From assembly GCA_036939355.1 (NCBI GenBank), contig JALLAP010000012.1:1-64000 (forward strand): DNA of 64,000 nt. Direction: 5' to 3'. The notes beneath the pieces are model-generated. The model saw nothing but the letters and a program-made list of their open reading frames with translations, was not told the DNA's origin and searched no databases. This document shows, in pieces, positions 10,045 through 20,200 of the stretch; the first letter of the stretch is position 1, and every line of letters begins with the position of its first letter. Made by a program: the position numbers and the translations under genes. Origin of the DNA: Thalassiosira profunda. Its lineage: Eukaryota; Bacillariophyta; Thalassiosirophyceae; Thalassiosirales; Thalassiosiraceae.

Positions 10045-11771
10045 GTTGTGCTATTCAAAGAATGGGAGGCGCGCACGGCCATGTCTAAGAAATATTATGT
10101 CTCTCTTCATCTTGTCCTCTCATGAGATATTCGGGCTCCTCGCCCTTCATCAGCAGCATGGTCTCTCAAATTCTTTCTGGCGAGATTATTTGACTCTCTG
10201 TTCGATTGCGCAGTATTGAAGGGGTGTATCCTAGCAATTAGTGTCAGAACTACCATACTCTGGGCAAAACGTTCAAGAGAATTGCTTTTGTGTCTTCCAA
10301 CAAAGTAGAAGACTTCTCAAGCAGATCGTTGGATTGCGCGCCACTGTCTGAATCTGCCAAAAACTGGATCTTATTGCAAGCCGTATAGAAGCCAGTGCAC
10401 TGCAGTGGGCACTGCCTATTGCCTCTCTAAGTGCACACGCAAGCCGTTCAGAAGTCCCTCGGAAGCGGTGTTGCACATTTCGGGCAAAATTTCCACCAGC
10501 ACCTCTTTCACCCTGCCATTACTCACCCGCAGCCAATTGCGCCAACACAGTGGCTGCATCCCTCCAATGGATTGCATACTGCCTTTTGAGCTGGCGAAGA
10601 TTGGGCTGCTATCTCTCGAAGTCGGCGGGTGCAAGTATCATGGACAAAGCCGCGTCCTTTTCGTTTCCATATCTTTGTTCGATGGCCACCAGGTGTCACA
10701 CTCATCTTTCCAAAGAGACCGCGCGTGGACAGAGCCAGAGATCAGGACATCGTGCGCTGCCTTTCGTTGCAATTGCCGTCTAGAGGACGGGCGCCTCGGT
10801 GCCCCTCTCGGTTGTTGGTCGACGTGGCCGTTGCGTCTTCTCTCCGGGCACACGTTCTCGTCCGTGCCCAGGCTGTGCCCATGCTTGATGACGCCGTGCC
10901 CACGATGTGCCACGCTGTCCTTACGCTGTGAACAGTCTGTGTAGTCTGTGCAAAGTCTGTGAACGTGCTGTGCGCCGTTCACTTCTGCCGTGAAAACGAG
11001 CCGTTCACTTCTGCCGTGAAAATTCCTCCACCGCGCGCGGACTTCGCTTGAACGCCCCGGTGACTACCAAGCCGAAGCAGCTCCGACGCCGCCGGCGATA
11101 TCTGTCTGCTAAGAGAGTGGGCGCGCGGGGACTGCAGTATAATGCGGATGATCCGGAGTTTGATACGATACTCATATCTTCCGGGTGCTGCCCCGGAGGG
11201 ATGGTTCCGGTTCCGTTGAGCTTCGCCGTGAAAACTCAGCGCCCAACTGTAAACTCGAGACGCAATTGAAGCGAAACCCTTCGATAGACCACCGCCGACG
11301 AGAGCGCACGCAGCGGGAGGGGCAGGGCGCGAGGGTACACGGAGCAGGAGGGAGGAGAAGCAAGCATTGCAAAAAATGTGAATGAGGCACGGTCGAGGTC
11401 AATCGCTAGGTACGTAAGAGGTAGGTACGTGTGCGTACAGGGAGTACTTAGTAAATACAGGTTCCAGTGTACATATTTACCCTAGGGATAAAAATCGCTC
11501 ATTAATATCAGTTTATTACAATCTTACTTCCCTGGGAGTAAACAAATGTAACTCAGTTCGCAGAATATCTTTAGTAAATAAACCCCCACCAACTGCCACG
11601 CACAACTGCAACGTGGGGGCTCCCTGCGCCATAAAATTGCAACCCAAGCGCGCCGCGGAACCACCAACGACTAGCCGCGCGCGCCCGTCGGAGCAGCAGC
11701 AGTAGGCCGACAACCACCGAGCTCGTTGGCGGCGTCGGGATAGGCTGGAGCCGAGGATTTGCAAAAACAGG
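10045..11771. other. 1.7 kb intergenic region with short repeats
   Basis: No gene is supported. Short repeats are present: GTCTGTG three times in 10934-10960; a 23-bp unit (core GCCGTTCACTTCTGCCGTG) twice at 10974-10996 and 11000-11022, with a partial copy near 11224; and a TACGTA/GGTAGGTA-rich stretch at 11405-11460. Frames such as + 10405-10944 and + 11048-11269 look like chance translations. The last 20 bases (ATTTGCAAAAACAGG before the ATG) carry the TTGCAA word seen upstream of many genes here. Confidence 0.5.
10974..11022 (+). repeat. Tandem 26-bp direct repeat
   Basis: Two exact 23-bp copies beginning GCCGTTCACTTCTGCCGTG stand 3 bp apart, and a shortened copy (CTTCGCCGTGAAAACTC) lies at about 11221-11237. 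Noncoding context. Confidence 0.7.
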
Positions 11772-14700
11772 ATGGGGAAGAAGCGGTCCGCCCACCGGTC
11801 TTCGGCCCGGGGGTCCGCTGCCTCCACCTCGAACGCGGGTTCCTCCTCCATGGGGAGCTCCAGTGGATCCGTGCCCTCTCATCTGATGGGCCAGACTTTC
11901 AGCCATCCCACGGGGGTGCCGCTGCGGCAGGGCAGCTTCGCCTCATCAACTGGTGGAGGCGGTGCAGGCAGTAGTGCAGGCGCAGGAGGAAGTGGGCTGG
12001 ACGGCCTGTCGCGGCAGCTCGCCTCCCTCTCCCCGGCGATGCTGCGGGAACTCCTCGCCGCGTCGGGGGGCCTGGGCGACATGGGGTACAACGACGGGGG
12101 TTACGACGACGATCTGCCCCCGGACATGGGGAGCGCGCCGTACGCTGCCTCCTCTGGAATTAGCGGGGGAATGATGAGCGGCAGCTTCAGCGGCAGCGGG
12201 ACCATTGATATGGGCAATATGGGCAACCTGTCCCCCGAGGACGCGGCCCAGGCGCAGCGGTACCTCCAGTCCATCGGCCAGGCGCTCACCGCCCAGCTGT
12301 CCGCCTCCGGAAACAACCCACCAGCTTCTAGTAATGGCAAAGTGTTCGGGCCGCCCCCGCCCCCGCCCACCGGTGCACCGGCCGGGAGCGCCACCTTCTC
12401 CACTGGATCCATGACCCTCGACCTCAATTCCGCCACGGGGCAGGGACTCACCTCCCAACTGGAAGCGCTCAGCCAGCTGATGATGGCCCAAAAAGACCAC
12501 GCCAACTCCATTCTTCGCAATGGCCACGCGGCGGTGGACAGAAGCAATGTGAGCGAGGCGCGGAAGGCCGAGGCGTTGGAGGCGCTGGACAAGCTGGGCG
12601 AAAGCACGCGAGATCACGTGGCGAACTTCCAGAGCCTGATGGGGTACATGTCTAGTCAGGGCGGGGCCGGGGGGAGCACGGGGACGCTCCCTGCCTACTC
12701 GAGCGCCAGTGCGAGCGCCGGAAGCTCGGCCAGCGTCCCTCCCAACAGCAGCGCCTCCCACTACACCAACACCAGTACCAATTTTGGCCCCTCGGACGTC
12801 GATCCGTCCGCCCTCCCCCTCTTCCACGAGCTCGTCCGCCTCACCCACTCCATCGCGGCGGCGCAGGAGTCCGGCGACGCGACCGCGGCGGACGACGCCA
12901 CCAATCGATTGTGCGAGGCGGTGATGCGGGATCCCGCGAGCATGGGCGCGCTGGGGGCGGCGGTGAGTTGTGTGTCGTTTTGACGGGTGGAAGCTTTGTG
13001 CCGGAATTCACAATGGATTGTTGCGTTGCGGAGAGTTTGTTGCGTGCCATTTGTTGTGCGGGGTGGTTGTCTAACCAATGATTGCTTTGTGTTGCAGTTG
13101 TCCAACCCCACCGGCGTGGCGGGGATGACCGCCCTCTTCCAGGGCATGGCGGTCGGGGCGGGCGCGTCGGGAGGGCCGGCGTCGATGAACGCGAGCGGCG
13201 CCGGGGCGAGGGGTGGCCGCGGCCTGCAGCAAAGTTTCGCCGCGTCCTCCGGGGCGGCCGTCCCGCCCCTCCCCCCGCCGGCCGGGGGATTTCCTCCCTC
13301 CTCGGGTCCGGCGGCCGCGGCCGCCGCCATGGCCGCCTTCGCCGGAGCGGGTCCCCCGCCCCCCGCCGCGGACGCGCGCGACGAGGCCGGCGCGCAAGCG
13401 TGGCTCGATTATTACGACGCGTGCTTAAGGGCGGGCGGGGTGGCGGGGGGATTGCGCGAGTTCGAGGAGCGCGCGCGGACGGGCCCGGGCGTCAGTAGGG
13501 GGAGCGGGAGCATGCGCGGGGACCTGCCGCAGGATCGCCCCGTCGACTGCCCCGCGGAATTCGAGTACGACGACGGAGCGGCGCCGACGACAGAGGAAGC
13601 GCATCCGACCGCGGAAGAACTGCAACAACTCGCCGAGGAGGAGGAGGCCCGGCTCAAGAAGAAGGCGGAGCGGAAGCGCGAGAAGAAGGCGCGGCAGAAG
13701 GAACGGCAAAGAAGGGAGGCCGAGGCGAAGGCCGCCGCGGCCGCGGCGAAAAAGCGCGAGCGGGCCGTCGCCGCGTGGCGGTCCCGGGCCGTCCAGGCGT
13801 GCCTCGCCGGGGACGCGAGGAAGATGGAAGTGCTGGCGGGGGAGAGCCCGTATAAGAACTACACGCACGATCTGTCGTCGGGGGTTGGTGACGACGAAGG
13901 GGAGGAGCGGCCGCGGTCGCGCGCGGAATACCTCGCCCGCGAGCTGGGGTGGTTTTTGCCCCGCTGCCTGCAGAAGTACCCGCCGCGCGCGTCCCATTCG
14001 AGCGGGGCGCCGTGCGCGGCCAACCCCGCCCGGGAGGCGCTCGCCAAATACGTCATGGCGACGTCGTTCGACGCGGTGTTGTTGCAGTCTTCCTTGAAGC
14101 GCAACGCCCTCCACTCGGCGGCGTACCACAACGACGCGGACTTTTTATCGTGGGTCGCGGAGGCGAGCAAAAATCCCGACGACTCCTCAGAGGAGCGGAG
14201 ATCCGGAAAGAACTATCTCGAAGAACACTGCCACGACGCCGGCTGGACCCCCCTCCATTACGCCGTGGCGGGGGGCTCCGCGGCCGCTTTGGAAATCCTC
14301 CTGGCCGCGGGGGCGGATGCCCGCCAAACCACGCTCCGCGGCGCCACCGCCCGGGACCTCGCGGCGATGCTGCAAAACGGCGGATCCCGCGGCGAGTGCG
14401 CTTGTGATGCCGACATGGTGGACGAGATTGTCGAGGCTCGTATACACAAGGCGTCGGAGGCCGAGCGGGCGGGGTATGTGCAACTCCTGGAAGCGATGGG
14501 GGAACGATTGGGGGACGTGGCCGACAATGGGTATTCCCCCCCGAAGGAGGCGCCGCCAAGGCAGGAGGCGTCGGAACGGGAGGCGGGCGGCGAGCAATCG
14601 ACGACGGCCGCGACGAGCAAGAAATCCAAAAAGAAGAAGAAGCAGCCGCCGGCGAATGCTTCCAAATCTGCCTCTTCCGCGTCGGAATCGAAATCTGCAA

Positions 14701-16481
14701 CAGCGTTGGCACCTGTAGGCGACGGCGACCTCTCCGACCCCGTCGCCGTCGCCCTCCTCGGGATGGGATTCGCCCCCGACCAAATCCGAGCGGCGGCCCG
14801 GGCCCTCGGGGGATTCGACCGCGCCGCCGCCGACGACATGGTGGTGTGGATCCTCGGTTCCCAAGGCGGGGAGGGGGAGGGGGCCGCCGCCGGGGGCACT
14901 GCCGGGGGGTCCCAGGGTTCCCAAGGCGCCGCCGCGGAGGGTGCGGAGGTTCCCACGGCGCCGCACCCCGACCGTGCGCCCGACGCGGACCACCAACGAG
15001 AGGGGGCAGTGGACGCCGAGGTCCTCTCCAAGGCGCAGAAGAAGGCGGCCGCCAAGGCCCAGCGCGCGGCGGAGGAGCGGGCGAAGCAGCAGCGCGACGC
15101 CCGCGCGGCGGAGGAGCGGGCGGCCGCGAAGCGGGAGGAGCGGCGGCGGATACGGCGGGAGTGGAACGAGAAAGAGTCGGCGCGGCAGGCGGAGGAGAAG
15201 CGGGCGAAGGCCGCGGAGGCGATGGAGCGGAGAAGAAGGGCCGAGATGGAGAAGTTGTTGCCCCCCGGGGGGATGGTGCCGGGGGCGATGGGTGGGTCGG
15301 CGCCGCCCATTTCGGCCGTGCACGTCCCTCCCGCCGGGATGCACCACCGCCACCCTCCGGGGCACCCCCCCGGCCACGGGGGCGGGCCGCCCCTGACCAT
15401 CATCGCCGGGGGTCCGAAGCCGACCAGGCCGAAGCCCGGGTCGCACATGGGCATCCCGCCGGCGCCGGCGGTGCGCGCTCCGAAAATATTAGCGCGGCCG
15501 AGCCACGCGCCGCCGCACCCGGCCGCGGGGAGCCAGCCACTATTCGCACCGGCCGTTCCAACCGTTGTGAGGGCCGGGTCGTCCTCTCCGCCGCGGGTCA
15601 GTGCCAACGCCCGGCCGTACCGGCCGGCTGGGCACCGCCATCCCCAGCCCACGGCGATATTGCAGAAGGGCGGTGGAATGGCCGCTCCGCATCACCCTCA
15701 GGTACTGAGCAGAGGGCACGCGCCTGCCGACTATTACCGCCAGCCGGGCCAGCCGGCGTCCGGCTACGGCGGGGGCACGCATCCGCACCATCCCGGTCCG
15801 AGCCACGCGGCCCCTCCCGCCGCGTCGGCCAACGCGCCTACCGCCGAGGCGAATCCGATGGGCACGATCCGCGCCACGGCCCGGGAATTCGTCCCCGCGG
15901 GGTTCTCTTCGATGAATTCTACGGCGCAAGAGTTCGTCCCGTCGCTGAGCGCCCAGACCGCCGCGGTCCCGCCTTTGTCGTCCGCGCCCCCCCCGCCTGC
16001 GGGGGGGTCCGCCTCCCACGACCCCTCCGCCAACGATGCGGTCGAGCCGATGGCGGCGCTGCTGCATTCTTTGGGCGGCGACGGCCCCGCCCCCCCGGCG
16101 ACGTCGGTGCCCATGAAGGAGCACGATTCGACCGTGCCGAGCGCGGCCTCGTCCATCACGGGATTGTCGGGGCTGCCGTCGGGGACGGGCGAGGACCCGA
16201 CCTCGCGGGTGGGAAGTGCGCTGACGTTCGAATCCACATCGTCGGCAATGCAAACCACCTCGATCCTCGAGTCGATCGCGTGCGGCGAGGATGCCCCGGG
16301 ATCGAGCGTCGGACTCTGGGGCGGCGCGAACACGGTCAATCAGGGGAGCTCGTCGCTGGGTCTGGCAGGGCTGAACTTCTCCTCCTTCATGGGGGAGCAG
16401 GGCAAGGGCGGCGGCGCGGGCAATGCTGGTGGTGCCGGTACCTGGGGCGCAAACACCGGTGGCGGCGGCTCTATTTGGTGA
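11772..16481 (+). CDS. Ankyrin-UBA protein with two PAM2-like motifs
   Basis: Exons 11772-12962 and 13098-16481 (135-nt intron, phase 0) give 1,524 aa. Residues 1-700 are Ser/Gly/Ala-rich and mostly disordered, with a K/E/R-rich helix at about 610-660. Ankyrin repeats occupy about 729-825 (NALHSAAYHNDADFL, GWTPLHYAVAGGSAAAL, LLAAGADARQ). A UBA domain is at about 943-987 (DPVAVALLGMGFAPDQI...FDRAAADDMVVWIL), so ubiquitin binding is expected. A basic coiled coil follows (1030-1120), then a Pro/His-rich linker. Two PAM2-like motifs lie close together, IRATAREFVP (about 1320) and SSMNSTAQEFVPS (about 1335-1347), matching the SxLNxxAxEFxP pattern that binds the MLLE domain of poly(A)-binding protein. 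A role linking ubiquitin to mRNA metabolism is inferred from these motifs. The far C-terminus is Gly/Ser-rich. Confidence 0.75.
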
Positions 16482-16566
16482 AGGCGTTGTGTTCTGACGG
16501 TTGCCTTAATGGATATAAATGGATTTCCCTATCGCCCTCTACGTGGTTGCAGCTCTTCTGTCACAT

Positions 16567-17568
16567 TCAACAGTCAACGCATTCCTCCATGTCGACATCG
16601 GCAGGAGCCAACGGTGTTTCGACCGCCGTCGCTGACGGAGGAGAAGCTTCCTCCTGCCCGGCAGTTTTCTCAGACTCCGCGGCCGTTGCGGAAGCGGTAT
16701 CAGTTTTGGCCGGCAACTCGGAGGGGGCGTTTGGAGCTGGCGGCTCTGCATCGGCCCCGGAAGTAGTGTCAAGTGCTGGCCCATCCTCATCCTTAGATTG
16801 TGCCGAGCCTCTCCAAGGCATCCGCATGATCTCCAGCAGCCGAGCTTGGCGGCTCAGACCTTTGAACAGCTCGACAACCACCTTCACATCCTTCCGCCGG
16901 AGGTCCACCGAATTCACACGCACCAAACAATCCCCAACAGAGATCTGGTTGATCAGTGGGCTGACTTTTGTCACCACAGTGACTACCACGTGACCTGTCT
17001 TGCCATTTTCGAGCTGAATCCCTAATGGGCCCGGCGGACAATGTATGGTCTTTGACTCGATGCGAGGTGCTGGATGGGATGCAGGTTTCGGTGGCGGTGG
17101 TGGCGGCGCTTCTGGCAACGCAATTTCGCGCAAAGCATCTGCCTGGCTCTGTGGCGCGAGGCTGAGGACATCTCCCCAATACGAGTGATCGCCGCTGAAC
17201 CTCATGACCGCGAAGCGCCGGATAATGTGATTTTTGCGCTCGATGAGGGAAAGAGCTTCGGCGGCAGTCTTCCGGCAAGTATCCACGTAGTCGACCGAAA
17301 CGATGCAGTCGCCTGGACATAGCAGGTCTGTGGACGCGCTCTTCACAATCGCGCCAAGCCCAGCAGGCCCGTCCACGAGAGAGAGGCCTATGTAATTCGC
17401 CCGGCGGGACATTGACATACGTCCTGGGAAAGCGTGTGAGGTTGTACCTGCAGTCCTCGTACCGTTTGGTTTCTTTCCGCGCGCGGGCGTAGCTCGTTCA
17501 CTAGTGGCTGCCTTCCCTGCATGCAGCCACCCCGCTGTCTCTCCCACATCTTCCATTGGTACCGGCAT
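16567..17568 (-). CDS. Tandem PDZ-domain region, probably the C-terminus of the HA-repeat gene
   Basis: The frame runs from 17568 down to 16567 (333 aa if it starts at this ATG). Two PDZ-like domains are visible. The first is YIGLSLVDGPAGLGAIVKS followed by GDCIVSVDYVDT. The second is GPLGIQLENGKTGHVVVTVV followed by GDCLVRVNSVDL. A proline-rich linker (PEAPPPPPPKP) separates them, and the tail is acidic and disordered. PDZ domains bind C-terminal peptides and often assemble signalling complexes. The frame overlaps the 3' end of the upstream minus-strand frame. A 74-nt intron (donor AAG|GTGCGG at 17574, acceptor CACTAG ending 17501) would join the two in frame and make a 932-aa protein. The acceptor lacks a strong pyrimidine tract, so a separate gene cannot be excluded. 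Confidence 0.6.
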   Translation of the reverse strand: MPVPMEDVGETAGWLHAGKAATSERATPARGKKPNGTRTAGTTSHAFPGRMSMSRRANYIGLSLVDGPAGLGAIVKSASTDLLCPGDCIVSVDYVDTCRKTAAEALSLIERKNHIIRRFAVMRFSGDHSYWGDVLSLAPQSQADALREIALPEAPPPPPPKPASHPAPRIESKTIHCPPGPLGIQLENGKTGHVVVTVVTKVSPLINQISVGDCLVRVNSVDLRRKDVKVVVELFKGLSRQARLLEIMRMPWRGSAQSKDEDGPALDTTSGADAEPPAPNAPSELPAKTDTASATAAESEKTAGQEEASPPSATAVETPLAPADVDMEECVDC

Positions 17569-19557
17569 CCGCACCTTGGCCCTCTATGCTGGGGATCTTT
17601 CCATTCTTTGAGCGGCCGGTGCACGACCGTGTAATGCCACTCGCACAGCCACTTCGCCTCGGGGATGTCAGAATGGATCAGTTTGCATCCTGCAACCCTG
17701 CAGAAGCGAATACTGCGGCCGTCTCCATAATAGAGCTCCCCGTTCTTGACCAGCTTCTCTCGTCCGGACGCGGTGGCCGCGAGGGGACCACAGCACCTCT
17801 GAAACAGCCGAAAGCTCTCAACTTCCTCTGCTTTCGATGGCCATCTGAAGACAGGCAAGTGGAATGGCTCATCAGCCAGCGCCTTCTTCCTGTACTCAAG
17901 GGCCATCTTGTAAACGTCGTTCTGATACACTTCCGCGAGCACCTTCGCTTCGCCCCTGCTGGCCTCCGGCAGAGAGACCACCGCCCAAGGGGGGCGGTCA
18001 ACTATGCCCTCGGGCACAGGAATCTTGGTCGCCTCTTCCACAACTCCACATTTGTGCTCGGACAACTCCTCATACGTAACGAACTCTTTTTCACAAATAG
18101 AGCACGGCCAGGTTAGGGCGACAGAGTCTTTGGTGTTGAAGTCTTCCCCCAAGTCTTCATCGCCAGTGGCCGCTGGCTGTTTCTTTGCGCCGTCGCTTTG
18201 AACTTTATCACCAGGAGATCCCTTCCTCCCAGCGTCCGCTTTCTGAGCTACAGTCTCCTGCACCTCCATCTGAGAATCCTCTGTTGGGGCGTCCCCTCTC
18301 TGAGATTCCTCCATCTTTGCCTCCCACAAAATGTCCGCCATCTTGTATTTGAAGTCGATCCCTAAAAGGAGCTCCGCTTGATAGTCGAACAGCTCCTTCT
18401 TCTGAACGGGGCCAGTTGTCTGGCGAATATTGTCTTTGTTATCGTATTCCTTGTCCAGAAAACCCGCCAAGAGCCTCCGCTGTTTGGTTGTCCATTCGTT
18501 AAGCTCTGGTGTTGCGTTGGACGCGGTCACATACGTGTGCCCCTTCTCCTTCTTGAAGGCAACCAAGGCCTCGAAGTTTTTCCGCCAGTGATGCCGGACC
18601 AGCTCTCGCAACGTGTCGGCCTCCGCCACGTGCTCTTCGGTCCCGGGCATGGGAAACGCGAGGCCGTGCTTTTCCTTCAGTGCTAACACATGCTCCACAC
18701 TCAACTCCCAATTGATCCCGCACTCGGATAAGAAGTCGACCCTCTCCTGCGTGAATCGGGCATTGTGGCTGGGCTTCTTCTCTCCCTTGACTTTGCCGTC
18801 GCTGATGACCCCCAGCATGACCCGGGGCACGCGCTGGTAGTGGCGCGCGGTGGTGAAGATGCCCGTCGATTTCAGCCGGTTGATGTTCTTGATCTTCCCG
18901 TGCTCGCTCACCCACTCCCTGAGCTTTACCTCGAACTGATCCCAGCCCTGTTGGACTGTATCCCAAGTAAACCCAATCCGTTCGAGGGCTTCCTTTCTGA
19001 CATCGGACAGCTTTCCCTGCCGGGCGAGGGACCTCTGCTTCCCCGACCAGTTGCCCAGCGCTGCCAAATTTGTTGTTGAACGAGCAATGTGCATGAGATG
19101 TGTAGATACGATGTTTATGTGTGGCAACCGCGAAGCCTCGCGAAGCCACCCAGCTGATACAAACTCCATTACACGCACCTTTCTCCTCAGCGTCAATCTT
19201 GGATTGCCAGTTCCGCCTCGGATTGCAATGCCCCTTCTCCCTGCTCCACGCCATCAGTCGGCGATACATTTCCTGCCATTGCTCATCATCCACCAGCGCC
19301 TGCGCCTCCTCCCGCAATTGGTCCAACTTTTCCTCCTCCTCCTCGGCGTCGGCCTCGGCGGCCTCCAATTCCTGGCGCTTGATGGCCACCGCAAAGGCGG
19401 CGGCGTCGACCGATTTTTGGGCCTTGGCGAGCACGGCGCTGAGCGTGGCGTTCATGATGTCGATGGGGCAGGTGTCACCCGCCTCGGCATCATCGGCCGC
19501 GGCGGCCACTCCCTCTGATAAGGGCCGCGCCTCCTCGGAGGGCTCCATCGTCGGCAT
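17388..19557 (-). CDS. Helicase-associated (HA) repeat protein with zinc finger
   Basis: Exon 1 is 19557-19179 and exon 2 starts at 19060 (118-nt intron, GTGCGT donor, phase 1). The junction reads KIDAEEK-ALGNWSGKQRSL, restoring an HA repeat. Three HA-type repeats follow the pattern W..F..L..(F/W)..(E/K)HG...LG.W...QR...L..Ir..W: about residues 75-140, 145-225 and 255-340. An acidic coiled coil precedes them. A C2H2-like finger (CSICEKEFVTYEELSEHKC) and a Cys/His-rich block (FCRVAGCKLIH...KWLCEWHYTVVH...GPRCGC) follow. HA domains are found alone or beside DEAD helicases and are thought to bind nucleic acid, so DNA or RNA binding is a reasonable inference. The unspliced frame ends at 17388, but the protein probably splices near 17575 into the PDZ exon. 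Confidence 0.65.
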
Positions 19558-19657
19558 TGATTGTGGTGAAGGCGGGGTACGGCAGGGCGCGGCGGGGGCC
19601 CGGCCGGAGGGCGCGAGGAAGTTATGGTAATCCGCTCCGCTCCTCGATCTGACGCTT

Positions 19658-19860
19658 ACTAAGGTCTAGGCTTGTGGGATTAGTGGGCGCGTGGGCGCGC
19701 CCACCTACGGCACGTGGGGACCCCTCTCTAGCTTCCTCTAACAAAGCCCCGCGGGGGGCAGATGCAAAGCTAGTGCCGTTTGTTAGAGGTGGGGCCCACG
19801 TGGGCGGCGCCCACCTCTAGCACGACATCCGCCCACTAATCCCACAAGCCAACTAAGGTC
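19658..19860. repeat. ACTAAGGTC flanking direct repeats (candidate target-site duplication)
   Basis: The 9-mer ACTAAGGTC is at 19658-19666 and 19852-19860, within 1-2 bases of the two ends of the inverted-repeat element at 19669-19850. This is the pattern left by insertion of a DNA transposon with a target-site duplication of about 9 bp. Confidence 0.65.
19669..19850. mobile_element. MITE-like element, 182 bp, perfect terminal inverted repeats
   Basis: The left end GG + CTTGTGGGATTAGTGGGCG (19669-19689) is the exact reverse complement of the right end (19830-19850), giving a 21-bp terminal inverted repeat. Inside, CCTCTAACAAA and TTTGTTAGAGG form a second inverted repeat around the centre, so the whole element can fold into a long hairpin. 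There is no coding capacity. A 9-bp direct repeat flanks it. These are the hallmarks of a nonautonomous miniature inverted-repeat transposable element. The same inner core (CTAACAAAGCCCC ... GTTTGTTAG(A)GGTGGGG) recurs at 25536-25651, so this is a family. The superfamily cannot be assigned without a transposase. Confidence 0.8.
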
Positions 19861-20200
19861 ATTTCTACGTAAAAATGGCGTAGGAATCAGTATCAATGAA
19901 TGTGAGGTTGGGGAGGAGTTGGCTCAACCTCGCCACACGCATCCATCAAGTCCAAAGCGGCGCGGGCGGGGGCAACAATCGCCTAGCAACGAAGGTGTCG
20001 GGGGGCGCTAGCGGCCGGGATGGTGCGTAAGCGTAATCACATCGCGTTTCGCCGGTATTGCAATTATCTACCATAGGATACCCCTCACATCTGACAATGC
20101 CTGCGTCAAATATCAGACGAAGAATCAGAACTGGCAGAGGTGCGTCGCAGTTTCGACAGCCCGTTGATTCGACAATCCAGTGGTCGTCAATACTGATATC
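19861..20200. other. 5' flank of the F-box gene
   Basis: No gene is seen. An ATTGCAATTA word at about 20056 may belong to the promoter; the start codon of the next gene is at 20201. Confidence 0.4.

Noticed and set aside
10405..10944. Possible gene in the 1.7 kb gap
   Set aside because: The translation is Ser/Cys/Leu-rich without motifs, overlaps competing frames on both strands, and has no plausible splice partners.
14187..15652. Long minus-strand frames opposite the ankyrin-UBA gene
   Set aside because: Low-complexity Arg/Pro/Ser translations complementary to a well-supported plus-strand domain protein.
14846..16993. Long second plus-strand frame of 715 codons overlapping the ankyrin-UBA gene
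   Set aside because: Gly/Arg-rich shadow frame caused by GC-rich codons of the true gene; it has no motifs, whereas the chosen frame has ankyrin, UBA and PAM2 motifs.
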